Source of the DNA: Siderastrea siderea
Taxonomy: Eukaryota > Cnidaria > Anthozoa > Scleractinia > Rhizangiidae
Direction of reading: 5' to 3'
DNA length: 64,000 nucleotides
Assembly: GCA_964030785.1 (NCBI GenBank)
Contig: OZ034971.1
Location: 18,246,365 to 18,310,364, forward strand
The notes beneath the pieces are model-generated. The model saw only the letters and a list, made by a program, of their open reading frames with translations, ran no database searches and was not told the origin of the DNA. Positions within the stretch are counted from its first letter, which is position 1; every line of letters begins with the position of its first letter. The position numbers and the translations under genes are program-made. Below are positions 57,601-64,000 of this stretch, piece after piece.

Positions 57601-60600
57601 AAAAATTCAGATTCACTTTAATTCTCTAAACAGAAGATTTGGTCAATGCTGGACACTAGGAAGGTTTAATCTACATGTGCAAGCTTACCTTTGGTTGCTG
57701 ATGTTTGTTCTTTGTCAACACTCATGGGCGTAGTGCTATCTGTAAGTGAAAAATAATTAACACAGAACATAGTCTTACACAAACAGTACATGAGCATTTG
57801 GATCAGGACAACGTTTCTTGCAAGGTTTGTTCAAGTAAGGCATCTACTGTGAAAAACAGTCAGGGAGGGGGGTGCAGCTTATAATCTGGAAATACAAGTA
57901 GCTTTGAAAATTCTCATAGGAAAAGTCCAGTTCAGGCCAGTCTAGCTTAAAATTTGATCAAATACCCTAGATGTGCCACAACTAAGGCCATGCCTAAAAT
58001 AATTATTATTTAAAGTATAGTTTGTTACCAAAACAGCTGTACCTCAAAAAAATCGGTCCCCATGCCAACTTGGGATGAGCATAATTTTTGTGGCTTTAGA
58101 TAAGTTCTGATAATATTATAGATGAAAAATAGTGTGATTGCCATTAAAGTTAAAATACAATTTTACAGTTCATTCCCGCCAAAACATTTTCGACATGTCA
58201 TGAGCGTGACAGGATGCACTGATTAACACGTGGTCGTGCTCACTCAAATGTACACTGTAACAGAGTAGAATCTTGACAACTCTAACCCTAGTATCCAGGG
58301 TTGTCCCTAACAGCCGGCAGCCGGGTCGTTTGTGCCGGCTACTTTTGTGATATATATTATTGTTTTAAAGACATTATTTGTTCCTTAACTGGCGCAGATA
58401 TATGAAAATGAAACTTATTTGCCATTGCAGTTTATTGACTTAAAAAAACTCTGGTTGGCACAGAGATACATGATTATTAGTTCATTAGGCTGAGTTTTGG
58501 GAATAACATGGAGAAAACCACTGAAGGCATGAGTTTATATAAAATAAAATTGAAAAGTTACAATTACTTTTGGAACTGACATTATTGGAAATTTGTGCTC
58601 AGAATCAAGGAAATTCCGTTTCTGGGGACTTAAAAAGGTAAACATTTCCTGGCGGGGCATGCCCCCAGACCCCCCTCGAAGGGAGCACCTTTGGTGCTCG
58701 GTAATCACCATCCAGCTATTTAGCAATTTTTGCCAGCTACTTGAAAAATTCTTCTGGCTAACTCAAATTAAAACATTTTCCCTTACTTTCTACTTTCATT
58801 TACACTGATAACTGCATATTTTGAAATGTTTCCCTGACGGTTCAAGTTATCAGGAATCTACTGTACAGTACAGATGTGTATATACATTGGAACTCGTTGC
58901 AAAATTGTTTGAAATCCAGTAAGAGCTATGACTTGTTATAAACACTGATTATGTTATGTTAAAAACCCGACGAAAAACTATATCAATCTATATCAATCAC
59001 TTAAACGTTATCGATTGTATAGATCCATCGATAAACATCGATACTCACAACTCTTCTGGTAATTACTGTTATCGATTTTATCGATTTTATTGATGGACGT
59101 TGATCGTACATGTCTTTAATTTCTGACATTGATTTTGTTTTTAAAAGACGTTTAATCGCAGTAAAATGATTGCGGTGGCTTTGTTCACGAATAAAACTGT
59201 ATTTTGTATTTCAGTAAATGTGGTTTATTCAGTTGGCAGGATAACTGTGCTGTATCAACCCAAGTCCAATCTAAGCAACCGCCAAGGAAAATGCTTTGAG
59301 TGGAAGCGACGGCCATCTTTTGATTAACCCAATATTAGAGCTGGTTATAGAGGTTGTTGTTATTATTAAAGCTCACATATTTCGACACAAAAAATGTTAC
59401 CGATAAAATCGATAATTTTTCGATAAAACTGATTGAAAAATTGATAATTATCAATTTCCGATACAATCAAATAATTTTATCGATTGTTATCAAATGTTAT
59501 CAATATTATTATCAATTTTATTGATTGCCCAGGTCGGACTAAATCGTATCAGAAAGAAAATGCTTCAATGGCCAATCTTTACAAGTCACATTTTCTGAGG
59601 CTAGTACATTTCTATATTTTCTAGCTTGACTAGTTTGTTCATGGCAAATGTGCGTGTGAGCACGCTTTTCCAGATAACATCATCGCTCCTGCAAGCATTG
59701 TATGTCTATGAATACGTCATGGATGAAAGTGTCAAAAACATCATTAATTAACTTTTAAAAAAATGAGCTTGTGCACCGCTCATCTAAAAAGACTGCAAAA
59801 GAATGGACAAAATCATTATTCAACAAGCCCTTTAAGAGGAACAACTGTCCCACGGACGAGATCTTGTGGTTGCTGCACAGGACACCCAGGCCAATGAGCA
59901 GACAATTTTAGTGCACAATTTTTAAACTGTGCATTAAAACCTTAAAAGGTTGGAATGGAACTTGAAGGGAAAAATGACCATAAATAGTTAATCAATCAAT
60001 GATAACATATCAAATAATTTCCTTGTGTTGTTTCTTTACTGTCTAAAAGCCTTTCAGCCGCATATCAGCCAGCTGTTAGGCTTCCGAAATCATTTTCCTT
60101 CGATTACCACACTCAACAAGTGTCTTTGTTTTACACACCAACACAGAATATATATCATATCATAATCTAATGCTATTTCTCTTAAAAATTTTACTTTTCC
60201 TGAGCATGAAATCACTGATAAACAACACAAGTTATCACTCTAAACAGCAGGACCCCTGACAGGTCCAGACATCCTAATTATCTGACACATCAATGCCTTA
60301 AAATAACTTAAGTATCTCGGACATAGCTCGATGATACAGCAAAGTTCCTCTCTTGGAAATACCAAAGATGTCGCAAACGTCAGCGAAAATAACCACAGGA
60401 ATGTGCTCAGGAATGCACTCAACTCCACTTCAATACCTTATAAAATATCTTATCTTGTGGTTGCAATAGCAATTATTAAACGACGAAGTCGAGTTAGAGC
60501 AGTCGTGTCAAGAGTGTCGACTGGTTTGGTCGGTCAAAATACGTCGTGTAAGGCTCACAAGGTGTGTATTTCGTTATGGCCCACGGGATGGGATGACGTA

Positions 60601-62517
60601 TTCTGCAGTTCAGCCCATCGAATAGTACACACATGCATGCACGATAGGACAAGGGTCCACATAAAAAGTATCGTAGGTATAGAAGGACACTTCCGCCGAG
60701 CAGTGTTGGTTTCGACCGGACTGAAATATCTGTGCAATACTAGTGAAAGAAAGCAAGGAGGACTGATAATAACAGGAGGTGAAGTCCAGTGGCACTTTTG
60801 ATGCTGGTGGGACCAAAGTGTTGCTGAGACATCGTTAAGGATAGAATCGTTCTCAGTAAAGGTTATGAAAGGAAAATTCTGGTGTATGTTGCTGTGGTTA
60901 TGTTTATTACTTGAAAATGTCTAGCTGCCAGCGTTAAGAAAGGTTATTGGGAGGTGGGAAATGAATTATGACACGAGGCTGGATCTTCTTGGATAGTATA
61001 CTATAAGCGGCACAGAAGGATATACCAGTTAGCCTTTTTAATTTTTCTGCTTTACTTTTGATTTTGAACCGATTTGTTCAATTTTAGAGTTCGAGACACT
61101 GACTTGCTGACCGTGGAAGAGGAAACCAAATTTAACGATTATGTCATAAGACATGCTTTAACGTGTTTGAGATAAAGCAACAACTTCGCTTTTTACTAAT
61201 TTCTCCAGATCGATAATTATGTTTGCATAGTGCCATATTCACAACAGTATATAAATACTTCGCTTACAACTCTTGATAACGGCATGTTCAGTTGTGGACA
61301 AAATTTATCTTTAAATTTTAATTTTAATTCAACAAAATATTCAAAGCGATAAGACAGATGAGCTGAGTCATCCGATTTTAAACATTACGTCATTCGGTAA
61401 GGCAAAAGACAAAATACTGTCACAATTTTTGTCACGCCGGTTAGCACGTTGAGATTCTGACGATGTGTTTGTCTTTATCGATAATCATGTTTTTATAGTG
61501 CCCTATTCACAACAGTATATAAATACATTGCTCACAACTCTTGGTAAAAGCATGTTCAGTTGTGGACAAATGTATATCAACATTTAATTTTTAGTTTAAT
61601 TCAACAAAATTAAATATTCAAAGCGATAAGACAGATGAGCTGAGTCATCAGATTCTCAACATAACGTCAAATGATTCGGTAACGCAAAGGGCAAAATACT
61701 GTCACAATTTTCGTTACGCCAGTTAGCACGTTGAACCAAGTGAAAACATTTGTCAAGGGTGGAGTGGGTCAAAATGACTGGTAAATGCCTATAATGCGCT
61801 TTCTTGCAACCTGTACGATAGAGCATAGCAATGATTTATTTCGTATTTGCATTCACAATTTGGTTTAAGGAGCCCTTGACATGATTAAAGGAAACTGTGC
61901 ACAAAGCGTGGTTACCAGGTACGGGGAAAAGTTCAATTCTTTTGGGCTGTTACGGTGCCCATACTGATCAATCGTGAAGATGTGGTAACTTTTGTATTGG
62001 GAAATTTGTCGCCCATTTTTTGAAATGCGTCTGTTTTGAGAATTTTTGTTCCGGGTTTTGAGGAAGACCGACCAAAAGACAGCGAAAAATGATCTTGAGT
62101 GAAGAATGCATAGTCTGTGGAGCTATGTTTGGTGAGGAGAGGGTGAATAATTCAGTTGACCTCCTTTGCAGGGTATTGGTCGCCCTTTCAGTTGGTCAAA
62201 TTTAAGCGTTAGTTACAGTTACACACTTTTACTGCAACTGCTGTTACAGATGCTTGAATATTATTGAAGCTGCAGTCACGCACGGCTCGCTTGCTTTCTT
62301 TTCGAGACGAACCAACACTTTGTCGGTTCTGCATGCATTGCGGGCCTATGTTTGCTATTGCAACCACAAGATAAAAACCAACAGTCGTTTCCAGGGATTA
62401 TCTTTTATTTTCTAAGTGGCAAATTTTGTCACTTGGATGTCCTCTTACCTTTTGAGTTTCCCACAGCAGATTCTTTTCCTGACACACTTGCTGAGCTTGA
62501 AGATCCTGCCTTGCTTA
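51611..62517 (-). CDS. Ser/Thr-rich probable nuclear protein, 3' five exons (5' end not found)
   Basis: Minus-strand exons in transcript order: 62449-62517, 57689-57739, 54316-54906, 52297-53160, 51611-51786, ending in TAA. Every junction is GT-AG and every intron phase 1, mostly splitting a Gly codon after TSG or SKG; about 582 residues are visible. The protein is low-complexity Ser/Thr/Ala/Asp-rich. Exon 54316-54906 has two similar motifs, LYLVPVEKLPPK and LLLLPADKVPKS. Exon 52297-53160 has an acidic-hydrophobic stretch (DVTLDNLLKDITG, then MPPLDVSEIISSFEDVP) that could be a transactivation-type segment. The last exon has CKRRK, a likely nuclear signal, and a QVTFVP segment. I recognise no family. 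The internal four-exon series is symmetric, so exons can be skipped in frame. The most 5' exon (62449-62517) is the least certain. Confidence 0.75.
53228..53508 (-). mobile_element. tRNA-derived SINE, same family as 28931-29205
   Basis: Shares gagccaaggaggcccacacgg, agcatgaagcaactgagag, gggttaccc and caccggtacccattta with the first copy. The tRNA-like head is more decayed (gataacaactacaccaccgt on the plus strand). aaacttca flanks both sides (53216-53223 and 53509-53516). It lies in an intron of the Ser-rich gene. Confidence 0.82.
53530..53620. repeat. Fragment of the 43.5-kb hairpin repeat
   Basis: atcaactgagttggtaagtt, gaaagctgacatttcgag and ttgtcagagcgaat match the other copy near 43490-43620, but the hairpin partner is missing here. 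Confidence 0.55.
55433..55645 (+). mobile_element. tRNA-derived SINE of a second family
   Basis: The head GGCACGCATGGTGCAGTGGT, then AAGAGCACTCGCC (A-box region) and GTTCGAGTTTGACTCC (B-box region), is tRNA-like. The body has ctctgggtactctggttttc and ends in A/T-rich sequence. A poly-G run precedes it. It is in an intron of the Ser-rich gene. Confidence 0.75.
55650..57688 (-). other. Intron of Ser-rich gene, no other gene seen
   Basis: AT-rich intron. The plus-strand frame at 56595-56945 has no motif or coding bias that I can support. Confidence 0.4.
58310..58755. repeat. Dispersed repeat with gccggctact ends
   Basis: The left side cagccggcagccgggtcgt then gtgccggctacttttgt resembles the right side ttgccagctacttgaaaa in direct orientation. 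Between them lies ggggcatgcccccagacccc. The ends are unclear. Confidence 0.4.
58979..59532. repeat. Low-complexity element built from atcgat/atcaat words
   Basis: Dense atcgataa, ttatcgat and atcaatat words occur at both ends (58979-59100 and 59395-59530) around a more ordinary centre. The two ends are largely complementary, so this is probably a decayed foldback element. Confidence 0.55.
59533..61209. other. Intron sequence, no gene seen
   Basis: Within the long first visible intron of the Ser-rich gene. The frame at 60331-60801 on the plus strand is open for 156 codons, but its product shows no motif and the opposite strand is also partly open. Confidence 0.35.
61130..61740 (+). repeat. 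Tandem duplication of an A'-related repeat with TATA, AP-1 and CRE-like words
   Basis: Two units start with tcgataattatg at 61210 and tcgataatcatg at 61478 (268 bp apart). Each has cacaacagtatataaatac, gttcagttgtggacaaa, aagcgataagacagatgagc and gctgagtca, followed by an acgtca word and a tgtcacaattttngt(c/t)acgcc end. Upstream, gtcataagacatgctttaac matches the A' block at about 36258. They are diverged relatives of the intron 4 repeat of BMI1-class gene B. Confidence 0.8.
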
Positions 62518-63516
62518 CTTTTGATCATAGATGAAAACAAGGAGAGAGGGGAGAGTTAACACAGCTGATAATATCAAATTAACTGTATGCTATAAACCTA
62601 CCAAAGATAAGTTAAGCCCCAGTTGTGATGGGGGAGTTGCATAACAGGGAATGACAATACCTGTGAGCCAAGAGCCACCTTTTTAAAAATGCTCAAGAAA
62701 GTTGAGTCTGTGTAATCAACAACAATTTTTCTTATTTAAATTAGTTCAACATGCACCAGCATAATCACTTTGGTGTGTGTCCAATAACAGCTACTCTTAC
62801 TTTCTGTAACTGGACCCATGATGCTCACACATCACAGGGGTGTGAAATACACGTTTTTCTGCTGTTTCTTTTCTACAGCTACACTTTTGTAAATGGAGAC
62901 ATGGTATACATGCAAATCTTAAAACTGCAAAAGGGCAGGCCCATCACAGAAGACAGGGCTTTCAATAATGTGTCAGGACTACCAAAGTACATGTAGGCTA
63001 CAACATGTACCTTGACAATTCTTCATGAGCAATTACATGTAGTGTAAATCCTTTATTACACACCCCTATCTCTAAAAAACCTTCCACCCTCCAACAAGTA
63101 CCCCTTTTGGAGCACAAATTTTTAAACCCCCACCCCCTCCACCCCAGTCCTTTCCAACCAAAACAACAATAGTATTAGGCAAAATTGTATTTAATATCAA
63201 CAACTGGTGAGACTTTCTGGTGGGGTAAAATAACAATATTTATTGCACGTTCTTTGGCTTTTCAAAGTTTCCAGCTATAGATTTTTGATCTTTTTGTCCA
63301 AACAAGGAATTGTTTTTTCCACTTCTGTTTCTAGCATCAAAATAATAAACTTCATTAAAACTAGGATCTTTTGATAGGAGACTCTGAAGTGTGGTTGCCT
63401 TCCAGTGAAATAAACAACTTTTGGCCCCTCCCCACATGGATAGCCTTGTTTAGTTTGAACCTACCATACTTTTCTTTAAAAATAATTATTTCAGCCCCTT
63501 AAGGGCCCTTATTTAC
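62518..63516. other. No firm gene
   Basis: Contains a minus-strand 65-codon frame at 63240-63437 that is Lys/Asn/Ser-rich and could be a later exon of the candidate gene at 63668, but without an evident acceptor. Confidence 0.3.
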
Positions 63517-63668
63517 TCCGGATTTCGGCCTGTTTTGGTCTTATCCGACCCAGAAAACAATCTTCTTCGTAAGGCCGCATTTTCAACTGACCCTCCACAT
63601 TGCAAACAAATATTTTCAGGCACAGCAACGCGAACAAAACATTTCGTTGGAGTGTTTTCCTCCGCCAT
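63517..63668 (-). CDS. Candidate first coding exon, unrecognised Cys-containing N-terminus
   Basis: ATG at 63668 in a good context (gagctcATGG) opens MAEENTPTKCFVRVAVPENI, then CLQCGGSVENAALRRRLFSG and SDKTKTGRNP, before a GA|gtaaat donor (phase 2). CxxCGG with a following RRRLF looks like half of a small zinc-binding fold. A CpG-rich stretch lies nearby (gcgcttcgcgctctgtgagctcg at 63874-63896), fitting a promoter. It could be the 5' exon of the Ser-rich gene only through an intermediate exon, because the phases do not match directly. No family recognised. Confidence 0.4.
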
Positions 63669-64000
63669 GAGCTCCGAGCGTAGAATTGACTACATATCGA
63701 AAGCGTGAAAATGAGCGGCTTTTGCCTCCAAAAGCCACTACTTGCGAAAAGAAAATTTGACAGCTTGACAGTTTAGCGAACAACTTTTTATAGAAAGTCT
63801 AGACAGTTTTGACGCCCTACCGTCTCAGAAAAGTTCGCGCCAAAATCACGTCATTTGATGCGTTCTCCTGCAGGCGCTTCGCGCTCTGTGAGCTCGACTT
63901 GTAAGCAAGTCTAACATCCTTACTGCTCATGTAATCCATTTGTCTTCAACGAACACCTGCTAAACAGAGCTAAGAAACCTTTGCAATTTGCAGGCCATTT
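63669..64000. other. Probable 5' flank of the candidate minus-strand exon
   Basis: Moderately CpG-rich sequence with gtgagctcgac and gaaaagttcgcgcc words. No coding frame seen. Confidence 0.3.

Noticed and set aside
60331..60801. 156-codon plus-strand frame
   Set aside because: No motif, no splice context, and the opposite strand is also open in the same place; not enough to call a gene.

Overview
The window reads as animal nuclear DNA. Its genes are split by canonical GT-AG introns, most of the space is non-coding and AT-rich, and both tRNA-derived SINEs and short inverted-repeat DNA transposons are common. The intact Polycomb proteins and the style of repeats suggest a cnidarian, probably a coral or other anthozoan; that assignment is inference, not a database result.

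Layout. At the left edge (about 0.4-1.3 kb, minus strand) lie a THAP-type DNA-binding domain ORF and a broken copy of one Polycomb-gene exon. From 3.5 to 5.7 kb there is a repeat cluster: a large palindrome, and a hAT-like element inserted into an older repeat with an 8-bp target duplication. A complete nine-exon BMI1/MEL-18-class Polycomb RING gene runs on the plus strand from 10097 to 17396. From 17.4 to 32.4 kb I see no convincing gene, only several distinct small DNA elements, one palindromic tRNA-like element, one SINE with a clear target duplication and a 25-bp minisatellite. A second complete BMI1-class paralogue runs on the minus strand from 42739 down to 32477. It has the same nine exons and the same intron phases, so the two genes are tail-to-tail. 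Its 5.3-kb intron 4 contains four inverted-repeat blocks in the unusual order A-B-A'-B' (34.72-37.46 kb). From 43 to 51.6 kb there are mainly repeats. From 51611 to at least 62517 the minus strand carries the 3' part of a Ser/Thr-rich, probably nuclear protein gene whose visible introns are all phase 1. At 63517-63668 there is a plausible first coding exon of another (or the same) minus-strand gene.

The two Polycomb proteins should act in PRC1: the RING pairs with RING1 for H2A ubiquitination, and the RAWUL domain binds partners. The conserved exon architecture and the third, decayed exon copy indicate local duplication and decay. Three foldback elements with 9-bp target duplications, and others with 2-, 3- or 8-bp duplications, show that this locus has been a frequent insertion target. 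All functional statements rest on recognised family motifs; none was tested by a search.
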